Assembly: GCF_024171925.1 (NCBI RefSeq)
Contig: NZ_JAMTCO010000008.1
Location: 186,001-250,000, forward strand
Direction of reading: 5' to 3'
Source: Actinokineospora diospyrosa
GTDB taxonomy: Bacteria; Actinomycetota; Actinomycetes; Mycobacteriales; Pseudonocardiaceae
Length of the DNA: 64,000 nt
The translations under genes were made by a program, and so were the position numbers. Shown one piece after another: positions 8,461 through 17,138 of this stretch; within the stretch, counting starts at the first letter, position 1, and each line of letters opens with the position of its first letter. A model generated the notes under the pieces. That model had not been told where the DNA came from and did not search any database. It saw nothing but the letters and a program-made list of their open reading frames with translations.

Positions 8461-9234
8461 TCAGTTCGCATGGGTGCCGCAGGCCTCCGGCCGCAGTTCC
8501 AGCAGGGCCAGCGACACCGGCGGGTCGAGGCCGCGCTTGGGCCGCAGGCACAGGCCGGTGAAGCTGGTGACCGTGTCGTGCCGGATCGGGATCTGTCCGA
8601 TCGAGCCGGTCACCGTGCCGTGCGCGTCGTCGAACCGCTGCGCCCCGCCCGCGCCCCCACCGATCCCGCACGCGCGCCCGTCGACTTCGCGCCCGCCTTC
8701 GCGCCGGTTCGCCTCGCCTTCGACAGTCCCGCTCACTCCGCCTTCGACTGTGTTGATCTCGCCTTCGGCGACGGAATAGGCGAGCAAGTGCCACCGGCGC
8801 CGGTGCGCGCTGGGCGCCGGGCGGCCCAGGACGGTGTAGCGGAACAGCGGGGCGGGCGGGACCGGGGGAGCGGGGGCGTCCTCGAGCAGGGTGCCGGTGC
8901 CGACGCGGCCCAGTTCGCGGTAGAGCGAGGGCGGCGCGCCGACGTTGTCGCTGAAGCGGGAGCTGAAGGTGCCGATGCTGGCGTAGCCGACCTGCTGGCC
9001 GATCTCGGTGACGCTGATCGTGGTCGACAGCAGCAGCCGCTTGGCCTCCAGCAGCCGCATCGCGGACAGGAAGCGGCCCGGTGGGACGCCGGTGACGCGC
9101 TGGAACGCGCGGGAGAAGTGGAACTTGCTGTAGAGCGCGGTCCTGGCGAGGTCGTCGACGGTGATCTGCCCGCCGAGGTTGTCGTACATCTGCCGGATGA
9201 CCCGGTCGACCGCGTTGCCGAAGACGTCGTCCAC
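8461..9234 (-). CDS. AraC-family transcriptional regulator
   Basis: 257 residues. Unlike classical AraC proteins the DNA-binding domain (two HTH motifs, about residues 5-105; ITVDDLARTALYSKFHFSRAF and later YASIGTFSSRF) is N-terminal. It is followed by a Pro-rich linker and a low-complexity tail with VEGGVSGTVEGEANRREGG and a final small beta-rich part. A ligand-binding cupin is not recognisable. The GTG start lies behind a G-rich stretch; no other in-frame start is near. It may control the adjacent MFS gene or the DUF2306 gene, both on the same strand. Confidence 0.85.
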   Translation of the reverse strand: MDDVFGNAVDRVIRQMYDNLGGQITVDDLARTALYSKFHFSRAFQRVTGVPPGRFLSAMRLLEAKRLLLSTTISVTEIGQQVGYASIGTFSSRFSDNVGAPPSLYRELGRVGTGTLLEDAPAPPVPPAPLFRYTVLGRPAPSAHRRRWHLLAYSVAEGEINTVEGGVSGTVEGEANRREGGREVDGRACGIGGGAGGAQRFDDAHGTVTGSIGQIPIRHDTVTSFTGLCLRPKRGLDPPVSLALLELRPEACGTHAN

Positions 9235-9306
9235 CCCTACCCCCCATGGTGACGCTGGCGGCTGTGTCCACGCAGCCGCGGGATCGAACTGGTGAAGCGC
9301 AGGGGC

Positions 9307-9338
9307 GGGTCGGTGGTGCGGGCGGGCACCACCGACCC
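9307..9338 (-). terminator. 13-bp perfect hairpin terminator
   Basis: GGGTCGGTGGTGC pairs exactly with its complement across a 6-nt loop, 6 nt past the stop of the minus-strand MFS transporter. Confidence 0.8.
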
Positions 9339-9344
9339 GGTGAC

Positions 9345-10916
9345 TCAGCCGTCGGTGGAGCCACTGCCGGTGGAGCCGCCCGCGTCGTTGGCCGCCGGGA
9401 TCCGGCGCAGGCCGACGGTGACCATGACCGCGCAGACCACCACCAGGCCCGCGCAGATCGCCGCGCTGATGTGCAGGCTGCTCGTCGTGGCCTGATAAGC
9501 GCTGTTGAGCAGGCTCGCCGCGTCGGCGGCGGGGAGCTGGTCGGCCACCGAGATCGCCCCGGCCGCGCTCTCGCGGGCCGCGTCGGCGACGCCGTCGGGG
9601 GTGGAGGCGGGGATCTCGACGGCGGAGCGGTAGAGGCTGAAGCCGACCACGCCCACCGTCGCCACCCCCATCGCCAGCCCGAACTCGCCGGAGGTCTCGG
9701 TGAGCGAGGCCGCCGCGCCGACGTGCTCCGGTGGCGCGGACTGCATCGCCAGCACCGCGCACAGGCCCGCCATCGGGCCGATGCCGATGTTGGCCACCAC
9801 CAGCGCGGCGACGGTGAACCCGAGGTCGTCGGTGCTGGCGCTGACCTGGGTGAGCATCAGGAACCCGACCGCGGCCACCAGCAGGCCGCCCGCGATGACG
9901 AGCGCGGGTTTGATCCGCTGGATGAGCACCGGCGCGAGCTGGATGAGCACGATCATGCTGATCGCCCCGGGCAGCAACCACAGCGCCGTCTGCACCGGGG
10001 TGAGCCGCTGCACGGTCTGCAGGTAGAGCGAGACGAACAGCTGGTTGGCCGACACCAGGCCCGCGAACGTGGTCAGCAGCAGCGCCGTGGTGAAGGTGCC
10101 GTTGCGGAACAGGCGCAGGTCCAGCAGCGGGTGGGTCAGTCGGTTCTGCCTGCGCACGAAGGTGATGCCGCTGGCGAGGCCGACCGCGATGGCCAGCACG
10201 GCCAGCAGTGTGCCGCCGCCACGGGTGAGCTGCTTGAGCCCGTAGACCAGCGGCAAGATCGCCAGCAGGGAGAGCGCGACGCTGAACAGGTCGATGCGGC
10301 CCGCGCCCGGGTTGCGGAACTCGGGCAGGAACTTCGGTGCCAGCACCAGCAGCACGAGCATCACCGGGACGCCGAACAGGAACGCCGCGCCCCACCAGAA
10401 CGCCTCCAGCAGCGCGCCGCCGATGATCGGGCCCAGCGCGACACCGCCCATGAAGCACACCATCCACACCGACAGCGCGGTGGCGTGCTGCTTGGGGTTG
10501 GTGAACATGCCGCTGATCAGCGACATCGTCGAGGGCATCATCGTGGAGCCCGCGATGCCCAGCAGGGCCCGGGTGGCGATGAGCATCTCCGGGGTCTGCG
10601 AGTAGGCGGCGAGCACGGACGCCGCGGCGAAGCAGGCCGCGCCGATCAGCAGCAGCTTGCGGCGGCCGATGCGGTCGCCGACGGTGCCCATGGTGACCAG
10701 CAGGCCCGCGAGCAGGAACCCGTAGATGTCGGTGATCCACAGCTGCTGCACGCTGCTCGCGCCGAGATCGCCCGCGACGTGCGGCAGCGCGAGGTACAGC
10801 ACGCTCATGTCGAGCGCGATCAGGATCGTCGGCAGGCCCAGCACGGCCAGGCCGAGCCACTCCCGCCGACCGGCCCGGACGTCGGTGCCGGTCTCGGTCC
10901 CACCACTGACGTTCAT
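9345..10916 (-). CDS. MFS drug efflux transporter, DHA2 (EmrB/QacA) type
   Basis: 523 residues with about fourteen hydrophobic helices, as in proton-driven DHA2 exporters. Seen: motif A GDRIGRRKLLLIG in the loop after helix 2 and the conserved WITDIYGFLLAGLLVTMG. The ATG (MNVSGG) is fixed by GAAGGAGTGCTGCCC. Family knowledge: EmrB/QacA pumps are usual product exporters in antibiotic clusters, including enediyne loci. The promoter region contains TTGACA and TACAAG with 16-nt spacing, and a copy of the shared 16-bp cluster box overlaps the -35. This links the pump to the biosynthetic genes further right. Confidence 0.92.
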   Translation of the reverse strand: MNVSGGTETGTDVRAGRREWLGLAVLGLPTILIALDMSVLYLALPHVAGDLGASSVQQLWITDIYGFLLAGLLVTMGTVGDRIGRRKLLLIGAACFAAASVLAAYSQTPEMLIATRALLGIAGSTMMPSTMSLISGMFTNPKQHATALSVWMVCFMGGVALGPIIGGALLEAFWWGAAFLFGVPVMLVLLVLAPKFLPEFRNPGAGRIDLFSVALSLLAILPLVYGLKQLTRGGGTLLAVLAIAVGLASGITFVRRQNRLTHPLLDLRLFRNGTFTTALLLTTFAGLVSANQLFVSLYLQTVQRLTPVQTALWLLPGAISMIVLIQLAPVLIQRIKPALVIAGGLLVAAVGFLMLTQVSASTDDLGFTVAALVVANIGIGPMAGLCAVLAMQSAPPEHVGAAASLTETSGEFGLAMGVATVGVVGFSLYRSAVEIPASTPDGVADAARESAAGAISVADQLPAADAASLLNSAYQATTSSLHISAAICAGLVVVCAVMVTVGLRRIPAANDAGGSTGSGSTDG

Positions 10917-10945
10917 GGGCAGCACTCCTTCGTCATGCAAGGGAT

Positions 10946-10973
10946 CTTGTACGTAAAGGGACATCTTTGTCAA
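10946..10973 (-). promoter_or_regulatory. Sigma-70-like promoter of the MFS gene
   Basis: On the minus strand TTGACA (10968-10973) and TACAAG (10946-10951) are separated by 16 nt, with the -10 ending 29 nt before the start codon. The perfect -35 is rare in this GC-rich DNA. Confidence 0.65.
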
Positions 10974-10976
10974 TGC
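10961..10976 (-). promoter_or_regulatory. Cluster box copy upstream of MFS pump
   Basis: GCATTGACAAAGATGT, 44 nt before the start and overlapping the TTGACA -35. It differs at three positions from the box upstream of the methyltransferase at 43.6-44.6 kb. Confidence 0.5.
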
Positions 10977-11109
10977 CGCGCGAGCCGCCCCGCCCGGGCC
11001 GGGTGAAGCACTGTGATCGCTGGTGGGACCGGGTGCGCGGGTCACTGCCGGGCCGGGTCGGGGCGGGGCAGCCGGGGTGGGAGAGGGGGTGGGGCGGGAG
11101 CGCCCGGGC

Positions 11110-12267
11110 TCAGCGGTGGGCGGCGAAGAACGCGCGGATGTCCTCGACCAGCAGGGTGGGCTGTTCCATGGCGGCGAAGTGGCCGCCGCGGTCGTGCTCG
11201 GTCCAGTGCGCGATCGTCGGCAGGTCGCGGTCGGCCAGGCGGCGCAGCGGCACGAGGATGTCGTGCGGGAACACCGTGACGCCCACCGGGACGGTGATCG
11301 GGGGCGGCGCTGCGGTGCCCGCCGCGGCGGGGCGCAGCGCGTCGGCGCCCTCGTAGTAGTGCTGCGCCGAGGAACCCGCGGTGGCGGTGAACCAGTAGAG
11401 GGAGACGTTGGTGAGCATGTGGTCGCGGTCGACGGCGTCCTCGGGTGCCTTGGCCGAGTCGGTCCACTCGCGGAACTTCTCCACGATCCAGGCGAGCTGG
11501 CCGACGGGGGAGTCGGTGAGGGCGTAGGCCAGGGTCTGCGGTCGGGTCGACTGCAGCTTCATGTAGCCCGACAGGTCCGCGTCGAAGTGCGCCAGGCGCC
11601 CGAGCCGGGCCTGGTCGGACTCGCTGAGGTCGGCCAGCTCGGCCGGGTCACCGGAGGGGAAGGTCAGCAGCATGTTCACGTGCGCGCCGACGACCCGGTC
11701 CGGGGCGTGCCTGGCCAGCTCCAGGGTGATCACCGACCCCGCGTCCCCGCCCTGGGCGGCGTAGCGGGTGTAGCCGAGGCGGTCCATCAGCTCGGCCCAC
11801 GCGCGGGCGACCCGGGCGGCGTTCCAGCCGGGCTCGGTGGGCGGCGGGGAGAACCCGAACCCGGGGATGGACGGGATGACCAGGTGGAACGCGTGCGCCG
11901 GGTCCCCGCCGGTGGCGCGCGGGTCGGTGAGCGGCTCGATGACCTCCAGGAACTCGGCGATCGAGCCGGGCCAGCCGTGCGTGAGCACCAGCGGCAGCGC
12001 GTCGGGTTCGGGGGAGCGCACGTGCAGGAAGTGCACGGTGGTGCCGTCGATCTCGGTGCGGAACTGCGGGTACCGGTTGAGCCGCGCTTCCGCGGCGCGC
12101 CAGTCGAACTCCTCGCGCCAGTACTCGGCGAGCTCCTTGAGGTAGCCGACGGGGACACCCCGGCGCCACCCCGGTTCCGGTGCCTCGGCGGGCCACCGGG
12201 TGGTGGCGAGCCGGTGCCGCAGGTCGTCGAGGTCGGCCTGCGGGACGTCGATTCGGAAGGGCTGCAT
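11110..12267 (-). CDS. EHN-type epoxide hydrolase
   Basis: 385 residues: an N-terminal EHN (microsomal epoxide hydrolase) segment starting [16 protein letters not shown], then an alpha/beta-hydrolase domain. Seen: oxyanion motif HGWPGS (97-102), nucleophile Asp175 in GGDAGS, and the C-terminal His363 in GGHFAAME. It opens an epoxide to a diol through an ester intermediate. Length and motifs match microsomal-like bacterial epoxide hydrolases, the class that opens the core epoxide in nine-membered enediyne pathways (SgcF, NcsF). That assignment here is inferred from context. A weak copy of the cluster box lies upstream. Start chosen at the EHN consensus. Confidence 0.9.
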   Translation of the reverse strand: MQPFRIDVPQADLDDLRHRLATTRWPAEAPEPGWRRGVPVGYLKELAEYWREEFDWRAAEARLNRYPQFRTEIDGTTVHFLHVRSPEPDALPLVLTHGWPGSIAEFLEVIEPLTDPRATGGDPAHAFHLVIPSIPGFGFSPPPTEPGWNAARVARAWAELMDRLGYTRYAAQGGDAGSVITLELARHAPDRVVGAHVNMLLTFPSGDPAELADLSESDQARLGRLAHFDADLSGYMKLQSTRPQTLAYALTDSPVGQLAWIVEKFREWTDSAKAPEDAVDRDHMLTNVSLYWFTATAGSSAQHYYEGADALRPAAAGTAAPPPITVPVGVTVFPHDILVPLRRLADRDLPTIAHWTEHDRGGHFAAMEQPTLLVEDIRAFFAAHR

Positions 12268-12375
12268 TCTGGCTCCGATCCCTGGTGGGCGACCGGCGCA
12301 CCGGCGCGCGGCGGGGGAGCCGCCGCGGCGCGGTGCCGCCGCAGTGCACATGCTGGGTTCCGCGCGGCGGTGCCC

Positions 12376-12391
12376 ACATCTCCCTACGTGC
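12376..12391 (-). promoter_or_regulatory. Weak cluster box copy upstream of epoxide hydrolase
   Basis: GCACGTAGGGAGATGT, pointing at the epoxide hydrolase 108 nt away. Only the outer GCA and the GGAGATG half agree well with the consensus. Confidence 0.35.
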
Positions 12392-12432
12392 TCACCAGTC
12401 GCCTCAGGCGAAGAGAGCACTTTCGCGTAGGG
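12382..12432. promoter_or_regulatory. Nested inverted repeat between BBE oxidase and epoxide hydrolase
   Basis: CCCTACG (12382-12388) pairs with CGTAGGG (12426-12432), and GTGCTC (12388-12393) with GAGCAC (12415-12420); the interior holds the hairpin CGCCTCAGGCG. It may form a cruciform or a terminator for the BBE gene, whose stop is 16 nt to its right. Confidence 0.45.
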
Positions 12433-12447
12433 CCAAGGGTTGGTGGG

Positions 12448-13824
12448 TCAGTTCAGGGTGCGTGCGGTCGCGTGCGGGGCGATGTCGCCGTGGAACAGCC
12501 CGTCGGGGTCGACCCGGGCCCGCACGGCGTCGACGGCGCGGACCTGCTCGGCGCTCAGGTGTCCTTGGGGTCGGGTGAAGTCCTCGACGAAGCAGGGCAC
12601 CGTGCGCCCGGTGTCCCACGGCCGCAACGCCTCCCGCACAAGCGCGCAGTGCCCGCGCAGCTCCTCGGCGGTCACCGGTCCCATCGGCACGCCCGAGCCC
12701 GCGTAGGAGAAGGCGGCGTCGAGCCGGTCGAGGACGCCGCCGTCGGGTGCCGACACCGCGTAGGCGCCGCCGAGTTGGCGCAGCCCGGCCGCGATCAGCG
12801 GTGAGCCGTCGCCGAGCACCCGCAGCAGGGTCTCGGCGCCGTCGGCGTCGAGGTCGCCGAGCAGCAGGTGGTCGCCGACGACCGGCATCGGCTGGGCGGG
12901 GTCCATGTGCGCGTCGAGTACCGCGGCCGCGGGCCCGGGCCGCCAGGTGTCGAGCACCGGGGCGGCGATCTCACGCAACGGGCCGAGTAGCTCGTCGGCT
13001 TGCCGGGTCGCGGTGGCGAGGTCGGCGGTGTCGGACAGGACTGCGCCGTCGACGCACAGCATCGGCCCGGTCGCCAACTCCGGCGGCACGTCCGGCACCG
13101 GCGGCAGGTTCATCACCCGCACCGACGTCGTCACCTCCCACGGCGCCGTGGCGCTCCACTCGCGCCAGCGCGACAGCAGCCGCTCGGCGTGCGCGGCGGG
13201 CCAGTAGGCGGCGCCGGTGATCACCGCGGCGACCGGGAACAGCGCGATCTCCACCGCGGTGACGACACCGAACCCGCCACCGCCGCCGCGGATCGCCCAG
13301 AACAGGTCCGGGTCGGTGGCCGCGTCCACCCGCAGGTGCTCGCCCTCGGCGGTGACGAGGTCCAGTGCCACGACGGTGTTGGCGGCCAGCCCGTGGCGGC
13401 GGCCGTAGAAGCTCATGCCGCCGCCGAGCAGGTAGCCGACCACGCCGACGGTGGCCGACGAGCCGTGCGCGGCGGTCAACCCGTGCGGTGCGGTCGCCTC
13501 GACCACCGCCCCCCACCGGGTGCCCGCCGGGATCCGAGCCCGCCGCCGCGCCGCGTCGACCTCGACGCCGCCGTCGACCCGGGTGTGGATGAGCAGCCCG
13601 CCGTCCACCGGCCGCACACCACCGGCGCCGTGCCCGGTGGTGTGCACCCGCACGGGCAGCCCTTCGGCGCGGGCGTGGCGCAGGGCCGCGCGGACGTCGT
13701 CGATGGTGCGGGCGGTGATCGCCGCGGCGGGTCGGGCCGGTGCGGCGAGGTTGAACACCTCGGTGGCCTCGGTGAAGGCCCGCTCACCGGGCCGGGCGAG
13801 CGGTGGTCGTCGGATCGTGGTCAT
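12448..13824 (-). CDS. FAD-binding oxidoreductase (BBE family)
   Basis: 458 residues without signal peptide. The FAD_binding_4 domain has VHTTGHGAGG, with the His that can link FAD, and GSSATVGVVGYLLGGG. The Cys of bicovalent enzymes is replaced by Ser, so a single covalent or noncovalent flavin is expected. The C-terminal BBE-like segment DPDGLFHGD is present. Cytoplasmic, unlike the Tat-exported relative at 5883-7412. It follows the secreted hydrolase by 28 nt on the same strand, so the two are probably cotranscribed. Substrate unknown; a tailoring oxidase of the neighbouring cluster is possible. Confidence 0.85.
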   Translation of the reverse strand: MTTIRRPPLARPGERAFTEATEVFNLAAPARPAAAITARTIDDVRAALRHARAEGLPVRVHTTGHGAGGVRPVDGGLLIHTRVDGGVEVDAARRRARIPAGTRWGAVVEATAPHGLTAAHGSSATVGVVGYLLGGGMSFYGRRHGLAANTVVALDLVTAEGEHLRVDAATDPDLFWAIRGGGGGFGVVTAVEIALFPVAAVITGAAYWPAAHAERLLSRWREWSATAPWEVTTSVRVMNLPPVPDVPPELATGPMLCVDGAVLSDTADLATATRQADELLGPLREIAAPVLDTWRPGPAAAVLDAHMDPAQPMPVVGDHLLLGDLDADGAETLLRVLGDGSPLIAAGLRQLGGAYAVSAPDGGVLDRLDAAFSYAGSGVPMGPVTAEELRGHCALVREALRPWDTGRTVPCFVEDFTRPQGHLSAEQVRAVDAVRARVDPDGLFHGDIAPHATARTLN

Positions 13825-13852
13825 CGCGTGTCCCCCGGGTGCGTGGGTCGGG

Positions 13853-15358
13853 TCAGCAGCGCTGGTCGGTCGCCGGGCGGTGGCCGGTCACCAGGTACCT
13901 GGTCACCAGGTCGTTGGCGCAGGTGTTGCGGTGGTAGAGGTAGACGAGGTGGCCGCTGTCGTCGACCGACACCAGCCGGGCCCGCTGCCCGAGCGCCCGG
14001 CGCGTCTCCACCGCACCGACGTACGGGGTGCCGGGGTCGCGCAGGTTCGACACCATCAGCACGTTCGACGGCCCCCGGTCGGAGATCCGCACCGGCGGCT
14101 CCACCGGCCGCGTCGGCCAGAACGGGCACAGCCACGGACCCGCGCCGGAACCGCCGAACATCGGGAACTCGGCCCGGTCCCGCTCCAGGGCGCGCCGGTA
14201 GTGCTCGAACCCGCGCGGCCAGTCGGCGCTGTTGCAGGCCAGGTGCATGAACCCGGAGAAATCCGCTCGCGGGCGCGCCCCGGTGGGCGCGATGCCCTGG
14301 TCGAGCCGGTGCCACGACTCCGCCAGCGACGGGTAGGCCGCGGCGGCGAACAGCGAACCGAAGGTGGCGTAGCGGAACTCGGCGCCGGTCATCGACCCCA
14401 GCGGCCGCCGGTCCAACCGCTCGGCCAGGGCGAAGTACTTGGCCCGCACCAGGTCCGCGGTGGCGCCCAGGTGGTAGGTGTCGTCGCGTTCGGCGGCCCA
14501 CGCGGCGAAATCGGGGAAGGTGTCGCGCACGCCCTCGGCGAGGCGGCGCGACCAGGTGTGATCGATGCCGCCCGCGCCGACCACGCTGTCGAGCACGACC
14601 CGGTCGGTGCGCTCGGGGAACAGCGTCGCGTACACCGAGCCGAGGTAGGTGCCGTAGGAGTAACCCAGGTACGACACCCGCCGCTCGCCCAGCGCCGCCC
14701 GGATCCGGTCGAGGTCCCTGGCGACGTTCGCGGTGGACATGTGCGGCAGCAGCGCCGCGGTGGCCGAGTGGGCGCACTGCCCGGCGATGGTCCGCAGTTC
14801 CGACCAGCGGCGCGACAGGTCCGCGGTGCTCGCCGCGTAGGGCGAGGCGGGCACGTTGAGCTCCTGGTCGGGCCGCAGGTCGCAGGTGACCGGGGTGCTG
14901 CGGCCGATTCCCCTGGGGTCGAAGGCGACCAGGTCGTAGGCCTCGCGCACCGCGCTCGGCAGGCCGAGCGACACCAGCCGCAACGACTGGTCGAGTTCGG
15001 AGTCGAATTGGCCACCCGGGTTGAGCACGAGCACACCGCGGCGCTTCTCCGCCCGGGTGCTCGGCAACCGCGACACGGCCACCGCGATCTTTTCCGCCCG
15101 CGGCCGCGAGTAGTCCAGCGGCACCGCCAGCGTCGCGCATTCCAGGCCCTGTGACGATTCCAGGCCCTGTGCCGGTTGCCCGACATCGGGGCACGGGCCC
15201 CACACCAGCGGGCGATCGCCGCCGGTCACCTCGGTGGTGGCCGCCCCGGCCCAGGTGGTCGCGGTGGTCAGGGCGGTGGCGGCGAGAACGGGGACCAGTG
15301 CCCGGGTGATTAATCCGCGGCGACTGCGGGAGCGCGGGACAATGCGATGTTCCGGCAT
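13853..15358 (-). CDS. Secreted alpha/beta hydrolase, tripeptidyl aminopeptidase (TAP) type
   Basis: 501 residues. N-terminal signal: SRSRRGLITR, a hydrophobic stretch and an AGAATT cleavage region. The alpha/beta-hydrolase domain has FDPRGIGRS, the nucleophile elbow GYSYG, Asp in LRDPGTP and His in SGHLVY, and ends in a TAP-like C-terminal domain. Family members remove N-terminal tripeptides from secreted proteins, and others hydrolyse esters or lactones of antibiotics. Catalytic residues are complete. Start ATG chosen for the signal peptide; a longer in-frame ATG adds only a charged stretch. First gene of a two-gene unit with the BBE oxidase. Confidence 0.88.
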   Translation of the reverse strand: MPEHRIVPRSRSRRGLITRALVPVLAATALTTATTWAGAATTEVTGGDRPLVWGPCPDVGQPAQGLESSQGLECATLAVPLDYSRPRAEKIAVAVSRLPSTRAEKRRGVLVLNPGGQFDSELDQSLRLVSLGLPSAVREAYDLVAFDPRGIGRSTPVTCDLRPDQELNVPASPYAASTADLSRRWSELRTIAGQCAHSATAALLPHMSTANVARDLDRIRAALGERRVSYLGYSYGTYLGSVYATLFPERTDRVVLDSVVGAGGIDHTWSRRLAEGVRDTFPDFAAWAAERDDTYHLGATADLVRAKYFALAERLDRRPLGSMTGAEFRYATFGSLFAAAAYPSLAESWHRLDQGIAPTGARPRADFSGFMHLACNSADWPRGFEHYRRALERDRAEFPMFGGSGAGPWLCPFWPTRPVEPPVRISDRGPSNVLMVSNLRDPGTPYVGAVETRRALGQRARLVSVDDSGHLVYLYHRNTCANDLVTRYLVTGHRPATDQRC

Positions 15359-15442
15359 GGCACCACTCTTTCGTGCGCGCTGGCGACTGGCCAACACGGT
15401 ATTGCACGACGACCAGCGGGCGATGATTCCCCGACCGGGTCC

Positions 15443-15458
15443 GCATTATCGGAGAAAA
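15443..15458 (+). promoter_or_regulatory. Cluster box copy upstream of ArsR-SRPBCC operon
   Basis: GCATTATCGGAGAAAA, 74 nt before the GTG start, same orientation as the gene; a strong hairpin follows 4 nt later. Confidence 0.45.
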
Positions 15459-15462
15459 GCGC

Positions 15463-15493
15463 GCGGGCCCCACCCGAACCGGGTGGGGCCCGC
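15463..15493 (+). promoter_or_regulatory. 14-bp leader hairpin (attenuator or terminator-like)
   Basis: GCGGGCCCCACCCG pairs perfectly with 15480-15493 around an AAC loop. It lies between two divergent starts, so it ends no gene; it would sit in the untranslated leader of the ArsR mRNA if transcription starts near the box. Confidence 0.5.
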
Positions 15494-15532
15494 TCCGCTC
15501 GATTGACAAGGGATCCTTTTACGGAGAAGACT

Positions 15533-16114
15533 GTGCCCATGAGGGACGTGCTGTACCTGGACCAGTTCGAGCAGGCCGAGGTGCTGCTCAAGCCGCAGCG
15601 CGTGGAGGTGCTCCGACAGCTCGACGCGCCGCGCTCGTGCACCGAGGTCGGCGCCCGGCTCGGCCAGACCCCGCAGTGGGTGTACTACCACGTGCAGCGG
15701 CTCGTCGACGCCGGGCTGGTGGCCCGGGTGTCCGAACGCAGCGTGCGCGGCATCAAGGAGGGCGTCTACCAGGCCAGCGCCCGCTCGTTCCGGTTGTCCC
15801 CCAAGCTGGTCGGCCCGATCGGGCTGCGCGCCAAGCAGGACGAGCTGAGCCTGGGCTTCGTGCTCGACCTGATGGAGGAGGTGCTCACCGACATCGCCGT
15901 GCTCGAGCAGACCTCGGGCACCGGGGTGCTGCCGGAGTTGCCCTCGCTCGGGGTGTCCGGGCAGATCAGGGTGCCGCCGGAACGGCGCCAGGACTTCCTC
16001 ACCGAGCTGCGCGATACGTTGCAAGACCTGTTCGCGCGCTACGGCGGCGCGCAGGGAGATGCCTTCAAGCTCGCCGTGGCCTGTTACCCACAGCTGCCGA
16101 AGGAGGCGCCGTGA
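15533..16114 (+). CDS. ArsR/HTH_20-type winged-helix regulator
   Basis: 193 residues. A winged-helix domain covers about residues 10-80 (VEVLRQLDAPRSCTEVGARL, then WVYYHVQRLVDAGLV), followed by a C-terminal helical part of the kind seen in ArsR-family proteins fused to or paired with AHSA1/SRPBCC partners. GTG is preferred to ATG six bases later because GGAG at 15523 is six nt away; both are possible. Its stop overlaps the start of the SRPBCC gene (GTGA), showing translational coupling. The pair may sense or respond to a toxic product. Confidence 0.85.
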   Translation: MPMRDVLYLDQFEQAEVLLKPQRVEVLRQLDAPRSCTEVGARLGQTPQWVYYHVQRLVDAGLVARVSERSVRGIKEGVYQASARSFRLSPKLVGPIGLRAKQDELSLGFVLDLMEEVLTDIAVLEQTSGTGVLPELPSLGVSGQIRVPPERRQDFLTELRDTLQDLFARYGGAQGDAFKLAVACYPQLPKEAP

Positions 16115-17007
16115 GCGCTCCGATGACCCTGCGCGCCCGCGCGGGCGCGCCGATCGCCCAGGTGCGGCACGCGTTGACCGACCCGCAGGCCCTGCGCACC
16201 TGGCTGGCCGAACACGCCGAGGTCGACCTGCCCGGCCGGTTCGCGTTCTGGGGCCGCTACACCCCCGAGGGCCAAGCACCCACGCAGCGCCCGGTCTACG
16301 TCGACGAGCACACGCTGCGCTTCGTCTGGCCGCTGGCGGGCGAGGACACCACCGTGGAGCTCACCCTGGCCGAGGAGACCCCGGCCACGACGATCGTGTC
16401 GGTCACCCAGACCCACGTCCCCGACTGGGTCGAGGTCGTCGCCGAGGTCAACCCCAGGTCCGTGCTGGCCACCTTCTGGTCGCTGTCGATCGCCAACCTC
16501 GTCGACTACGTCGAGGGCCGCGAACTGACCCCCAAATGCGACTTCACCGCCGAGGGCCTCACCGGCGAGGTCGTCATCGACGCGCCCCCGGACGCGGTGT
16601 TCCGCTCGCTGATGGAACCCGAGCGGTTCGGCCGCTGGTTCGGCGCCACCATGGAGGTCGAACCCTACGTCGGCGGCCGCTGGGCGATGGGCGGCTTCGG
16701 CGTGGACAAAGACGTCGACAACTCCATCGCCACCATCATCGACCTGGCCCCCGACCGCAAGGTCGGCCTCGACTGGGGCAACATGACCAGCACCTGGGAG
16801 CTGGCCGACAGCGACGGCGGCACCCGGCTCACCTTCGTCCACAGTGGATTCGACGAGGGCAACCCGCCGTACGCGGGCTGGCTCGGCTGGCTCGGCGGGA
16901 TCAGCGAACTGCGCCGCTTCCACGAACTGCCGCACTGGCGCCCGATCTGGTTCGAACACCGCATCCCCGGCACCCCGCAACACGTCCTCGCCGCCAGCGC
17001 CCGCTGA
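16111..17007 (+). CDS. Tandem SRPBCC (AHSA1/START-like) protein
   Basis: 298 residues made of two SRPBCC domains in tandem (about 1-145 and 150-298). The second shows the AHSA1 pattern VVIDAPPDAVFRSL, WFGATMEVEPYVGGRW and a WELADSDGGTRLTF strand. The fold encloses a hydrophobic pocket. Known context: single AHSA1/START-fold proteins CalC, CalU16 and CalU19 give self-resistance to calicheamicin by sacrificing their own backbone. A comparable role here is inference from the cluster box upstream and the enediyne-like locus. AAGGAGGCGCC precedes the GTG. Alternative: an orphan ArsR-AHSA1 stress pair. Confidence 0.85.
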   Translation: MSAPMTLRARAGAPIAQVRHALTDPQALRTWLAEHAEVDLPGRFAFWGRYTPEGQAPTQRPVYVDEHTLRFVWPLAGEDTTVELTLAEETPATTIVSVTQTHVPDWVEVVAEVNPRSVLATFWSLSIANLVDYVEGRELTPKCDFTAEGLTGEVVIDAPPDAVFRSLMEPERFGRWFGATMEVEPYVGGRWAMGGFGVDKDVDNSIATIIDLAPDRKVGLDWGNMTSTWELADSDGGTRLTFVHSGFDEGNPPYAGWLGWLGGISELRRFHELPHWRPIWFEHRIPGTPQHVLAASAR

Positions 17008-17027
17008 CCCACCCCTGGCTCACCCCA

Positions 17028-17069
17028 CCCACTGTGCTCTCTTAACCCACCCTCCCACTGTGCTCTCTT
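17028..17069 (+). repeat. Two 16-bp direct repeats
   Basis: CCCACTGTGCTCTCTT occurs at 17028-17043 and again at 17054-17069 in a C-rich, almost G-free stretch between the SRPBCC and RibD-type genes. Possibly strand slippage; no function visible. Confidence 0.7.
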
Positions 17070-17138
17070 TACCCCACCCACCCACCCACGTCTCCCACCC
17101 CACCCCGGCACACATCCACCAACAGAAAGGCAACGGCG

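Noticed and set aside
15640-16110. Long open frames overlapping ArsR and many other genes on the opposite strand or other frames
   Set aside because: They are the expected by-product of extreme GC3; they lack family motifs and Shine-Dalgarno sites, and their codon positions show the wrong GC pattern.
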